A stretch of DNA of 25,087 bases. It comes from Bacteroidales bacterium UBA6117 (lineage in GTDB: Bacteria; Bacteroidota; Bacteroidia; Bacteroidales; VadinHA17). The notes beneath the pieces are model-generated. The model was not told the DNA's origin, did no database searches, and worked only from the letters and a program-made list of their open reading frames with translations. This document shows positions 8,806 through 17,065 of the stretch, one piece after another. The stretch spans positions 19,788-44,874 of the forward strand of contig DIWB01000013.1 in the NCBI GenBank assembly GCA_002428385.1, read 5' to 3'. Numbering within the stretch: the stretch's first letter is position 1; every line of letters starts with the position of its first letter. The position numbers were made by a program, and so were the translations under genes.

Positions 8806-8841
8806 AGTCTGAAATTTTGCATTTAGTAATAAAATGAGGTA

Positions 8842-10338
8842 CTAGAACCATCCCCCGTTTGAATAATCCTTGCCTGCCACACCCTTATCGGCTCCGAAGC
8901 TGTAAGGTTCCATCAGGTTGACCTCAAGCTGCTGTCCGGGGATCGGGAAATGAAGCGGAGTTCCTTTCTGAAGTTTATCTGCCTTTCTCATCGTGCAGAA
9001 TTCAACTCCCAACCCGGAGCAGTAAAGCTCTATGTTCCTTTCGTGGAATATTGCTGCTTCAACCTCAGCGGCAGTAGCTCCGATAGGGGCCAGACCGCCT
9101 CTGGTGACTCTTTCACCTGCATTGATTATATCAGCAGCACCTGTAAAGTTCGACTGGTGCATCATGGCCTCAGCCTTGAGAAGGTCGTTCTCTGCTTTTC
9201 TGAAGACGGGCGAAGGGGTGGTCCAGGTAGCAAGGTAATCATCCAGCCTTTTGTACCTGTAACATGAATAGTGATAATAACCTCTTTCGACCCTGAATGT
9301 GCATGAGGACAGATACTGGAAATCGGTGATTATGCGGTCATCAACACCATCCTTATGAACCGTGGTCGGAGCAGGAAGAGCATCCCACTGAGCTGCACCA
9401 AGGGTCCAGCGTGCCGGCATAGCCGGGTCCATCATATTTGCAATTCTCATATCAGTTCTGCCCCATCCTGCGTAATTGGCATAGGTATGGTACAGGTCAT
9501 ACCAGTCGACATCATCCATTTTCGGCGCAAAATCGAAGGTAATTCCTTTGTTTGCGTATGCCAGAACCCTGCCCCAGTCGACTGCATCATTGTCGGCCTT
9601 ATTGCGGGGAGAGTAAGAGAGCAGCCGTGCAGCCATTGAGTTTGCTATCTGGCCTATCTCCACTTCGGTATAAGTCATACCTGGAATCCAGGGTCCCGGA
9701 AGGGTAAATTCAGTTGATGAGCAAGTTGCAATACATTTATCAAGGCTGGCAACTGCAGATGTGATGAGGTCGGTATAGGGAACTGCCGGTATTTCAGCTG
9801 TAAGGTCTGTTTCCTCTGTGACTACGAAGCCCTTGTCATAGAACAGGCCTATATAACCCATTGCCAGACCCTGCCCGAGGTAAGCCATGGCTTCAACCAT
9901 GGGCGTTTCGTCAGTACCGTCATCTGCTGTAATTATCATGCCATCACCTATTACCTTGCCAAGAATTTCGTTGGAAGAGGAGAGCAGGGAGTACAATGAT
10001 TTATACATAGTCTCATTTACCGTTGCATTACCGTAAGCCGGAGTATTATCCCAGGCAATCCGGGGCTCCATGCTGAAATGCCACATGCCCACATTACCAT
10101 GCGAACATGTTCCTGCATCTGCTCCGACCCAAAGGGCAAGTGCCGGGCCGTCGTATTCCTGTGTAGACTGGAACCAGGTGTTAATGAGTCCGCCGGCAAC
10201 CCCTTTTACATCGGAAGGTTTGGAAAATGCTGTCGCAAAATCCGGGTCGTTCAGATTCTTTACCTCCAGACTTTCGCAACCTGTTACCAGGAATGCGGTC
10301 AGAACCGTAAAGAGAAATAAATATTTGTATGTTTTCAT
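8842..10338 (-). CDS. SusD/RagB-family surface lipoprotein
   Basis: The 498-residue product has a signal ending FLVTGC with Cys21, then ESLEVKNLNDPD, the usual start of mature SusD proteins. The helical body contains MYKSLYSLLSSSNEILGKV near 110-130 and a C-terminal part with RKAENDLLKAEAMMHQSNFTGAADIIN, EAAIFHERNIELYCSG and a PIPGQQLEVN ending; the PIPxxE/QxxxN motif is common in SusD C-termini. It differs clearly from the SusD at 2938-4398, so the two operons probably handle different ligands. It starts 19 nt after its SusC. No nearby enzyme identifies the substrate. Confidence 0.93.
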   Translation of the reverse strand: MKTYKYLFLFTVLTAFLVTGCESLEVKNLNDPDFATAFSKPSDVKGVAGGLINTWFQSTQEYDGPALALWVGADAGTCSHGNVGMWHFSMEPRIAWDNTPAYGNATVNETMYKSLYSLLSSSNEILGKVIGDGMIITADDGTDETPMVEAMAYLGQGLAMGYIGLFYDKGFVVTEETDLTAEIPAVPYTDLITSAVASLDKCIATCSSTEFTLPGPWIPGMTYTEVEIGQIANSMAARLLSYSPRNKADNDAVDWGRVLAYANKGITFDFAPKMDDVDWYDLYHTYANYAGWGRTDMRIANMMDPAMPARWTLGAAQWDALPAPTTVHKDGVDDRIITDFQYLSSCTFRVERGYYHYSCYRYKRLDDYLATWTTPSPVFRKAENDLLKAEAMMHQSNFTGAADIINAGERVTRGGLAPIGATAAEVEAAIFHERNIELYCSGLGVEFCTMRKADKLQKGTPLHFPIPGQQLEVNLMEPYSFGADKGVAGKDYSNGGWF

Positions 10339-10357
10339 ATCCTTATCAGTTTTATTG

Positions 10358-13300
10358 TTAGAACTTCAATTCAAGTGATGCAGCGAACGACCTGTAGTTC
10401 GGGTATCCCATGAAATCATATGAGAAATACTGTGTACCGTCTGTCGTGGCAACCTCGGGATCGTATCCTGAATAATTAGTCAGGGTATAAAGGTTTTTGC
10501 CAAGAATCGACAACTTGATGCCTTTGACGTAACCGTTTGCAAAGTTACTGAGAGCAGAGGCCGGTATTGTATAAGACAGGGAGACTTCCCTCAGTTTCAG
10601 ATAGGTTCCGTCCTCAACCCAGAAATCGTTAAAGTCGTTGACATCATAGAAAGTCTTGTAGTAGGTAAGGGTTTTCTTCAGGTAGTCGGGTTTGCCAAAC
10701 TGGTCCATCATTCCATGCCTGTCGTCCCTTGTGAGCCACTGAGCCGATTTGTTGTAGATATCGCCGCCGTTTTTCCATTCTAGAAGTGCATAAAGGCCGA
10801 ATCCCTTGTAACTGAAATTATTGGTCATGGCCAGCTTGAACTTCGGGTTTGAATCGCCGGTCTTGCCATACCATACCGCACCTGTCTCATTAAGTTTCTT
10901 GATTGGCTTTTCTGAAGTTGTTCCTTCGGTGCCTTTAGCGATTACGTATCCGTCGCTGTTGATCACATAATTGCCGATGTTATCAGTTTCGCCGAGCTGC
11001 AGGGCGAGTTCATCGAGCGAGGTAAGAAATTTATATCCATACATTGCGCCGAATACTTCACCCTCGCGGATATAGAAGCACTTGTTGGCTTCCTGACCCT
11101 GCGGACCAGTCTGGAAAGGAGGAACAGTCAGTTCGGTGATCTCTGTTCTTACCCTGTCGAATATGAAGCCGATATTATAGGTAAGATTGGTTTTTCTTAC
11201 AACAGCAGCATTGAAGGATGCTTCCCACACTTTTGAATTAAGCGCTCCTGCGTTCTGTACCTGTCCCGGCCATCCGCCATACTGCACTGCAAGAGGAACT
11301 CCAAGTATCTGGTCGGTAGTATTTGTTATGGAGCGGATAATTTCGAGACTGAACCTGTTGAGGAAGTCAAGATTTAATCCTATCTCCCATTCTTTCGAGA
11401 GAGAAGGTTTCAGGTTAACGTTACCCAACTGGGATTTGGATGTCAGACCTCCGCTGATTGACATTACTTCATACTGGTCGGCAAAACCCGGTCTCTGTCC
11501 GGCAGTTCCGTAAGCAGCCCTGAGTTTGAACTCCTGTACGCCCGGGATTTTTATATCCTCGGTGATCCTCCAGGCAGCTGAAAGTCTGTAATACGGGTTC
11601 CATCTGGCTTCCGAACCGAACAGTGACGATCCGTCGTAGCGGTACATACCATCGAAGATATATTTGTCCTTATAATCGAGGTAAAGGATCGCAAAATAGT
11701 TCTTTGCAATGATCTCATCCTGGTAGCTTGTGATGCTTTTATTCCCGGATATTGCATCAAATGACGGTACTCCTCCCAGGCTGAAGTCATTACCCGTTGC
11801 AGAATGACTCTTATAGGCTTCCTTCTCAAAAAGATAGCTCAGTTTGGCCCTTGTATTGAAGTCACCGATTTTCCTGTTGAAGTTCACGGTAGCCTGAAAA
11901 TTCTGAGAGAAATCAGCCGAGCTTGCTCTGTAGTAAGAGCCCTGTGAATAAACGGGTCCTTCACCGCCTCGTGTCCAAGTGTCGTAAGGGTTGTATGTGG
12001 TATAATCACCGAGAGAGTATTCAAAGGCATATTTACCTTCAAGACTGATTGAGTTGGTAAGATTATATCTGGCGCTGTAAGTACCCAGTATCCTGTCGCG
12101 CTTTGTAAGATCCTCGACCTTCCAGAGGTTGTAAATAGGGCTTTCCTGTTCATCCTGCCATATGTTCGGGATGAAAAGGTAAGGCTGGCCGTCGGGGTTG
12201 GGTGAATTAAAATCGGCATCAGGTTCGAGAAGGAGTGTATTGAAAAATACACCTCCGTTGTAATAGTTGGCGCCTCCCGGATCCTGGGTTGAGGACTTCA
12301 CATAGAGGTTTGATGCGGAAAGAGCGAGTTTTGGAGTCAGTTTATGGTCGACGTTCAGCCTGAAGCTGTTTCTCTTGTAGCCGTCGGTTTCGGCAACAAG
12401 GCCCGACTGACGGTTGTTTTCGAAAGATAACAGGAAGTTTGTCTTTCCAAGGTTTGATCCGACTGAAACGTAATTTGTATAATAGTTGCTGCCGGGAAAA
12501 ATTTCTTCCTCATGATCATACAGGCGTGCATATGGATTGTCAAGATACTGATCCGGTTCAATACTTCTGGATCCATCAACACCCTCATCGCCATAACCCG
12601 GATAACCTGCAGGGTAGGTAACACCCTTGTACCTGGTGTAGGGGAAACTACCCTGGTCATCCGCCAGCTGATACTGGTGGTGGGTGGCAAGGTCATATTT
12701 CTTTGCCAGGGTGTTTATGCCAAATTCATTTCTGACAATTACCTCTGTCCTGCCCTCAACGAGCAAATTTCCGCGACGTGTGGTCACAGCAATAACGCCG
12801 TTTCCCGCGCGCGATCCGTAAAGTGCGGATGCAGATGCTCCCTTTACAACTTCGATCGACTCTATATCGTCGACGTTTATGTCACCGAGCGTTCCTTCCA
12901 TTATAGCCCCGTCGAGGATGATGAGAGGGGCCTGTGAACCGGTGATCTGAGTGGCGCCGCGGACGAGTATTGTCGCTGCACTTCCCGGTTCTCCTGTGGA
13001 GTTGATAATTGTAAGTCCGGCCACCTTGCCCTGCAGGGCTGATGAAGCCGAACCTGCGTAAACTTCCTTGAGCTTGTTCTCATCAACACGCTCAACTGAT
13101 ACAGCAAGCTTCTTCTTGGGAGTTCCGGCGGCTACACCGGTCACAATTACTTCGTCGAGGTTAAGTAGGTCCTGCTCCATAACGACATCAATGACACTTC
13201 TCCCTCCTATCGCTTCTTCCCGGGTTTTCATCCCGATAAAGGAGAAGCTAAGGGTCCTGGAATTCTCAGGTACATTCAGAGTGTATTTTCCTGCCATGTC

Positions 13301-13468
13301 GGTGTAAGCACCAAGGGTGGTACCCAGCACTGTGACAGATACTCCGGGAATCGGTCCCTCCCCTTCAACCGAAGAGGTGACTGTACCTGTAATAACTCTT
13401 GTTTGTGCCAAAAGGGTTGAGGCACCCATGAACACAAAAAGAACAATCAACAGTAGTTGTTTCTTCAT
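10358..13468 (-). CDS. SusC/RagA-family TonB-dependent outer-membrane transporter
   Basis: The 1036-residue product has the same order of parts as the SusC at 4420-7707: signal peptide 1-21, carboxypeptidase-regulatory-like domain 24-99, plug about 105-234 with PLIILDGAIM and the signature around 202-226 (IEVVKGASASALYGSRAGNG), then a beta barrel ending AASLELKF. By eye the first 110 residues are about two thirds identical to those of the other SusC, while plug and barrel diverge, so the pair probably arose by old duplication or domain exchange. No STN domain. It is the promoter-proximal gene of a SusC-SusD-lipoprotein operon. Confidence 0.96.
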   Translation of the reverse strand: MKKQLLLIVLFVFMGASTLLAQTRVITGTVTSSVEGEGPIPGVSVTVLGTTLGAYTDMAGKYTLNVPENSRTLSFSFIGMKTREEAIGGRSVIDVVMEQDLLNLDEVIVTGVAAGTPKKKLAVSVERVDENKLKEVYAGSASSALQGKVAGLTIINSTGEPGSAATILVRGATQITGSQAPLIILDGAIMEGTLGDINVDDIESIEVVKGASASALYGSRAGNGVIAVTTRRGNLLVEGRTEVIVRNEFGINTLAKKYDLATHHQYQLADDQGSFPYTRYKGVTYPAGYPGYGDEGVDGSRSIEPDQYLDNPYARLYDHEEEIFPGSNYYTNYVSVGSNLGKTNFLLSFENNRQSGLVAETDGYKRNSFRLNVDHKLTPKLALSASNLYVKSSTQDPGGANYYNGGVFFNTLLLEPDADFNSPNPDGQPYLFIPNIWQDEQESPIYNLWKVEDLTKRDRILGTYSARYNLTNSISLEGKYAFEYSLGDYTTYNPYDTWTRGGEGPVYSQGSYYRASSADFSQNFQATVNFNRKIGDFNTRAKLSYLFEKEAYKSHSATGNDFSLGGVPSFDAISGNKSITSYQDEIIAKNYFAILYLDYKDKYIFDGMYRYDGSSLFGSEARWNPYYRLSAAWRITEDIKIPGVQEFKLRAAYGTAGQRPGFADQYEVMSISGGLTSKSQLGNVNLKPSLSKEWEIGLNLDFLNRFSLEIIRSITNTTDQILGVPLAVQYGGWPGQVQNAGALNSKVWEASFNAAVVRKTNLTYNIGFIFDRVRTEITELTVPPFQTGPQGQEANKCFYIREGEVFGAMYGYKFLTSLDELALQLGETDNIGNYVINSDGYVIAKGTEGTTSEKPIKKLNETGAVWYGKTGDSNPKFKLAMTNNFSYKGFGLYALLEWKNGGDIYNKSAQWLTRDDRHGMMDQFGKPDYLKKTLTYYKTFYDVNDFNDFWVEDGTYLKLREVSLSYTIPASALSNFANGYVKGIKLSILGKNLYTLTNYSGYDPEVATTDGTQYFSYDFMGYPNYRSFAASLELKF

Positions 13469-13500
13469 ACGATTAGGTATTAGGTTTGATGTGTAAACAA

Positions 13501-13520
13501 TCCAAAGTTAACGCTTTGGA
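13501..13520. promoter_or_regulatory. Inverted repeat over the -7 element, possible operator
   Basis: TCCAAAG (13501-13507) and CTTTGGA (13514-13520) form a perfect 7-bp inverted repeat with a 6-nt spacer that covers the whole -7 element of the SusC promoter. It could bind a dimeric regulator, or form a small hairpin near the transcript start. The equivalent region of the other SusC promoter has no such repeat. Confidence 0.35.
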
Positions 13521-13532
13521 AATAAAAACAAA
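13503..13532 (-). promoter_or_regulatory. Promoter of the second SusCD operon (-33 and -7 elements)
   Basis: On the minus strand TTTG (13529-13532) is followed by an 18-nt spacer and TAACTTTG (13503-13510), a full match to the Bacteroidota TTTG/TAnnTTTG promoter. The -7 element ends 34 nt before the SusC start. The element lies in the left arm and spacer of an inverted repeat at 13501-13520. Confidence 0.7.
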
Positions 13533-13689
13533 ATTCTAAAGCTGTTTTTTAACATCAAATGACTGCTGTTTATTGGAAAACAGCATCAGATGCTCATTTC
13601 AGGCAATAAAATACTGTAAGTTTCCTTTAGAAAACGGCCCCTTATCCGGTGATTGAGAGTGCCTCCGGGAGCGAAACAGGAAGGATGAA

Positions 13690-14205
13690 CTACCTGAGCA
13701 ACCTCGCATAATGCATATAAAACAGCGGTATTGTCTCTATTCCCTTGAACAGATTGAAAAGCAGGTAGTTTTCATCAGGGGAATGTATGGCATCTGTATC
13801 GAGTCCGAAACCCATAAGGATCGACTTTATTCCCAGTATCTTTTCGAATGTTTACACAATCGGAATGCTTCCTCCGCTTCGGACCGGAATCGGTTTTTTG
13901 TGGAACGATTCCTCCATCGCAAGGGCGGCCGCCTGGTATTCAGGCGTATCGAGGGGACTGACGTAAGCCTCCCCGCCATAAAGATACTCAACCTTCACTT
14001 TTACACCCCGGGGGGCGATGGAAAGAAAATAGTCCCTGAAAAGACTGGCTGCCTTTTCAAGCGAATCCTTAAGGAATTCTGCAGCCCTGATCATATCGGG
14101 TTTGTTTTCCTGCTTAGCGCTGACCGACGGTATCCGTATCAGCTCAAACAACTCTTCAAGAAACCTGTCGCGGTTCCGGTCGATATAGGTTTTTATGCTT
14201 GTCAT
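13690..14205 (-). pseudogene. Degraded M20-family dipeptidase gene (internal deletion plus in-frame stop)
   Basis: The first ~52 codons (MTSIKTYIDRNRDRFLEELF, IRIPSVSA, MIRAAEFLKDSLEKA) match the N-terminus of M20 dipeptidases. They run straight into what is normally the end of the protein: YFLSIAPRGVKVKVEYLYGG, SPLDTPEYQAAALAMEESF, then PIPVRSGGSIPIV. A TAA at 13852-13854 follows, and in the same frame the tail continues TFEKILGIKSILMGFGLDTD, AIHSPDEN and FKGIETIPLFY to TAG at 13690-13692. Intact relatives are about 450 residues; this one has 172 codons including both stops. The region with the zinc-binding His, Asp and Glu residues is gone, so no peptidase activity is expected. The deletion keeps frame near residues 50-55. 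The 117-residue ORF alone could still be translated, but loss of function is the simplest reading. Confidence 0.88.
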
Positions 14206-14405
14206 GGATATTAAATTTTTACCTGGTTATTATTTATAATAATATGTCCATTATTAGATTTCTATAAAATCAATGAAGTGATGAAGATAGTAATTTTTCA
14301 TTTAGTAATAATAAAGAACATGATTATCAGGCATGTTGCATGAGGAATTCCAAATAAGGTGGCTGATTAGATGAGAAGTAACAGCCTTCTGCCCTTGGCT
14401 CTATT

Positions 14406-14441
14406 TTGGGACTAAAGTCCCGGTAACACAGGTGGGCGCCG
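14406..14441. repeat. REP-like direct repeat, copy A
   Basis: Positions 14406-14436 are identical to 14703-14733 (31 of 31), and similarity continues to 14441 with one mismatch. The unit contains the palindrome GGGACTAAAGTCCC (14408-14421) followed by a conserved GGTAACACAGGTGGG tail. Confidence 0.9.
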
Positions 14442-14442
14442 A

Positions 14443-14468
14443 TTACCGTCAGCTGAAGCTGACGGTAA
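14443..14468. repeat. Perfect 12-bp palindrome
   Basis: TTACCGTCAGCT (14443-14454) and AGCTGACGGTAA (14457-14468) are perfect reverse complements separated by GA. The palindrome begins 2 nt after copy A. Confidence 0.9.
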
Positions 14469-14634
14469 CAGAAGAACGTATTCCACTGAACTTGCCGGAT
14501 AATAGGCAATATATGCAAACAAGTGCCACTCTTTATGTTGCCGTCGGTTTTAGTTGCAGATAGTACCCTGACGACTCGTGGTGGTGCCGCCGGATTCAAT
14601 TGCAGTCCGCCATACCGTGGCAGCTCTTATTGTT

Positions 14635-14656
14635 ACCGTTGGCTTCAGCCAACGGT
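14635..14656. repeat. 10-bp palindrome related to the one at 14443
   Basis: ACCGTTGGCT (14635-14644) and AGCCAACGGT (14647-14656) pair around TC. It is preceded by TT, as in the 14443 palindrome, and both contain an ACCGT outer stem, which suggests a common origin. Confidence 0.85.
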
Positions 14657-14676
14657 TGAAGCACCCCCCAGGCTGT

Positions 14677-14690
14677 GGGGCTTTAGCCCC
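14677..14690. repeat. Short GC-rich palindrome
   Basis: GGGGCT and AGCCCC pair around TT, the same design as GGGACT-AA-AGTCCC in the flanking direct repeats. Confidence 0.75.
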
Positions 14691-14702
14691 CTTAAGTTTC
14701 TG

Positions 14703-14738
14703 TTGGGACTAAAGTCCCGGTAACACAGGTGGGGGCCG
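14703..14738. repeat. REP-like direct repeat, copy B
   Basis: Second copy of the repeat at 14406-14441, in the same orientation and offset by 297 nt. Its palindrome is at 14705-14718. It ends 32 nt before the stop codon of the DUF3109 gene and could act on the minus strand as a transcript end for the gpmI operon. Confidence 0.9.
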
Positions 14739-14770
14739 CCCATGAGTATTAATATTAACTGGATTATTAA

Positions 14771-15358
14771 TCAAATTCCGAAACGTCCCGGGTTTTTCCT
14801 TATCTCGGTTGCGGCGATGCATAGTTCATTGTATGTTTCCTCACCGAATGCCCTGATCAGAGGTTCTTTCAGAAATTCATATACAAAGACTCCCTCATTT
14901 TTGCCGGTGTCAACGGCAGTGTGGCAAATTGAAAGTTCCTGGTAATTAACAGCAGTGAATCCGTCGAAATACTTGACCCTGGCGGGGAAAAGATGACATG
15001 AAATGGGTTTTCTGAACGGGATTTTCCCGTCGAGATATGCGCTCTCAATTCCGCACATGTAAATGTTGTCAACTATCCGGGCATAGGCACACTCTTCATT
15101 TCCTATAAGCGGTGTAACCATTTCATTTTCAAAGTCTATTACACTTGTGCCTTCCCTTTCTATTGTCATGACTCCTTCGGGCCTGAGATAAGGTTTTACC
15201 TCAGGCCAGATCTCTTCCAGAATATCTACCTCGTCATTTCTCAAAGGCGCTCCCGAATCACCATAGCGGCAGCAGTTTCCAAGGCAGCGGGGCAGGTTGC
15301 ATCTGAATTTCTTCCCGACAATATCGAGACTGAATATGATGTCATTTATGCGGATCAT
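14771..15358 (-). CDS. DUF3109 family cysteine-rich protein
   Basis: The 195-residue product matches the DUF3109 (YkgJ-related) family common in Bacteroidota. The N-terminal motif KFRCNLPRCLGNCCRYGDSG places Cys at 20, 25, 29 and 30; more Cys follow at 90, 102, 121 and 145, with PISCHLFPARV at 118-127 resembling the CxxxP region of the YkgJ superfamily. The eight conserved-looking cysteines suggest metal or iron-sulfur binding, but the biochemical role is unknown. No signal peptide, so cytosolic. The ATG overlaps the last base of the gpmI stop codon (TGATG), so the two genes are probably translationally coupled. Confidence 0.9.
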   Translation of the reverse strand: MIRINDIIFSLDIVGKKFRCNLPRCLGNCCRYGDSGAPLRNDEVDILEEIWPEVKPYLRPEGVMTIEREGTSVIDFENEMVTPLIGNEECAYARIVDNIYMCGIESAYLDGKIPFRKPISCHLFPARVKYFDGFTAVNYQELSICHTAVDTGKNEGVFVYEFLKEPLIRAFGEETYNELCIAATEIRKNPGRFGI

Positions 15359-16881
15359 CAGCTTACCAGAACCTTGCCGGTCATTTCTTCCGGGACAGGG
15401 ATACCCATTATTGTAAGCAGAGTTGGCGCAACATCAGCAAGTATTCCTTCTTTAACCGATTTATAATCATCGCTTACCAGGATACATGGAACCGGATTCA
15501 GGGAGTGAGCCGTATTCGGGCTTCCGTCCTCATTCAAAGCCTTGTCGGCATTTCCGTGGTCAGCGATAATAAGGACGTCGTATCCTTTTCCCCTGGCCGC
15601 GTTCACAACTGCTCCGGCGCATTCGTCGATAGTTGCCACCGCTTTCATTATCGCCTCATAAACACCTGTATGGCCTACCATATCGCAGTTTGCAAAATTG
15701 AGGCAGATGAAATCGAATTTCTCTGTATTAATAGCCTGAATCACTGCATCTCTGACGCCGTAAGCGCTCATTTCAGGCTGGAGGTCATAAGTCGGTACCT
15801 TTGGGGAAGGAATGAGTATCCTCTCTTCATTTTCGAAAACCTCTTCCCTGCCTCCGGAAAAGAAGAAAGTGACATGGGCATATTTTTCGGTCTCTGCAAT
15901 CCTGAGCTGTGCTTTGCCTGCTTTTGAGAGAACCTCCCCTATAGTGTGGTCGACATTCTCCTTCGGATAGATGACGTGAAGTCCTTTGAAGGTGGCGTCG
16001 TATGGCGTCATGGTGCAATAGTGAAGGGGCATGGTATGCATTCCGGATTCCGGAAGGTCTTTCTGGGTGAGGGCTATTGTAAGTTCCTTAGCCCTGTCGT
16101 TCCTGAAATTGAAAAATACCACAACATCTCCGGGCTGCAGTTTCCCGATTGCTTCCCCCTTCTCGTCCACAACGGCAATGGGATTCATGAATTCATCAGT
16201 AACTCCTTCGTCGTAAGAAAGCTGGATTGCATCCAGAATATCATGGGTTTTCTTACCCTCCCCGCCGACAATCAGGTCATATGCGATTTTGACTCTTTCC
16301 CATCGCTTGTCGCGATCCATTGCATAATACCGCCCGATAAACGAGGCCACCCTGCCGTTTGACACTTTCATATGATCGAGCAGGTTTTTCATATAACCCT
16401 TCCCGCTTCTGGGATCTGTATCGCGTCCGTCGCCGAAACCATGTATAAAAACATTCTTTATTCCGTACTCTCCTGTCATGTCGCACAGGTAATACAGGTG
16501 AGTATCGAGGGAATGAACGCCGCCGTCGGAAAGCAGTCCCATGAAATGCACCTGTTTCCCGTTATCTCTTGCATATGAGAATGCTTTGGTAAGCACAGGA
16601 TTCTTTTTTATGTCGCCGGTCTTGCATTCCAGGTTTATCTTTACAAGGTCCTGGTATATAACGCGTCCTGCTCCGATGTTAAGGTGTCCCACCTCCGAGT
16701 TTCCCATCTGTCCGTCGGGCAAACCGACGTTTTCCCCCGATGCATGAAGCCGTGAATTCGGGTACCTAAGTAAAAGGCCGGTAATATTTGGAGTTGGTAC
16801 CTGGCTTATAACATCCGCAGCCGATCCGTCGCCTATCCCCCAGCCATCAAGTATCATCAGAAGAGTCTTCCTGTTTTTCAT
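15358..16881 (-). CDS. gpmI: 2,3-bisphosphoglycerate-independent phosphoglycerate mutase
   Basis: The 507-residue enzyme interconverts 3- and 2-phosphoglycerate in glycolysis and gluconeogenesis using two manganese ions. The phosphatase half starts with LLMILDGWGIGDG (metal ligand Asp12) and has MGNSEVGHLNIGAGR with catalytic Ser62. The inserted transferase domain has HGFGDGRDTDP (147-157) and GRYYAMDRDKRWER (183-196). The C-terminal metal-binding part has NCDMVGHTG (398-406), ADHGNAD (440-446) and His459. All expected catalytic motifs are intact and the length is standard. The start gives the canonical N-terminus KTLLMILDGWG. It is the first gene of a two-gene unit with DUF3109. Confidence 0.98.
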   Translation of the reverse strand: MKNRKTLLMILDGWGIGDGSAADVISQVPTPNITGLLLRYPNSRLHASGENVGLPDGQMGNSEVGHLNIGAGRVIYQDLVKINLECKTGDIKKNPVLTKAFSYARDNGKQVHFMGLLSDGGVHSLDTHLYYLCDMTGEYGIKNVFIHGFGDGRDTDPRSGKGYMKNLLDHMKVSNGRVASFIGRYYAMDRDKRWERVKIAYDLIVGGEGKKTHDILDAIQLSYDEGVTDEFMNPIAVVDEKGEAIGKLQPGDVVVFFNFRNDRAKELTIALTQKDLPESGMHTMPLHYCTMTPYDATFKGLHVIYPKENVDHTIGEVLSKAGKAQLRIAETEKYAHVTFFFSGGREEVFENEERILIPSPKVPTYDLQPEMSAYGVRDAVIQAINTEKFDFICLNFANCDMVGHTGVYEAIMKAVATIDECAGAVVNAARGKGYDVLIIADHGNADKALNEDGSPNTAHSLNPVPCILVSDDYKSVKEGILADVAPTLLTIMGIPVPEEMTGKVLVS

Positions 16882-16913
16882 CAGTATATAATTTTTAATT
16901 TAATGGTCTGATG

Positions 16914-16971
16914 GAACCCACATGCTTGAATATTATATACATACGTGTTTGTGTATTTGATACATGTGGGT
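16914..16971. other. Inverted repeat upstream of gpmI
   Basis: AACCCACATG (16914-16923) and CATGTGGGTT (16962-16971) are a perfect 10-bp inverted repeat separated by 38 nt; inside, ATACA (16936-16940) and TGTAT (16951-16955) can pair. It lies 33 nt before gpmI. It could be a regulator site or a leader hairpin; no -7 promoter motif was found close by. Confidence 0.4.
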
Positions 16972-17065
16972 TTCATAAGAGTGATTTGTAGTAAGAATAA
17001 ACATAAAAGGAATAAACCTTGTTCATGCAAGCGGAGGCAAAAATAGATAAAAATTGGATTGATCG

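Larger units (their letters stand above)
14206..14770. other. Gene-free stretch holding a REP-like palindrome cluster
   Basis: These 565 nt hold no credible gene. Positions 14206-14340 are AT-rich and show no recognisable promoter. From 14406 to 14738 a pair of direct repeats encloses three further palindromes. The four palindrome types here share a tip of the form CT-NN-AG. The small ORFs in the area cross these palindromes and have no recognisable product. Confidence 0.7.

Noticed and set aside
13565..13584. GCTGTTT/AAACAGC hairpin as terminator of the M20 pseudogene
   Set aside because: There is no T-tract on either side, and it lies more than 100 nt beyond the last stop codon; it may be chance.
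13711..14214. Open frame of 167 codons on the plus strand
   Set aside because: It is the antisense of the M20 pseudogene, whose minus-strand translation matches a known family in two blocks.
14327..14723. Small ORFs on both strands in the palindrome cluster
   Set aside because: They run through the palindromes and direct repeats, and their translations show no family resemblance.
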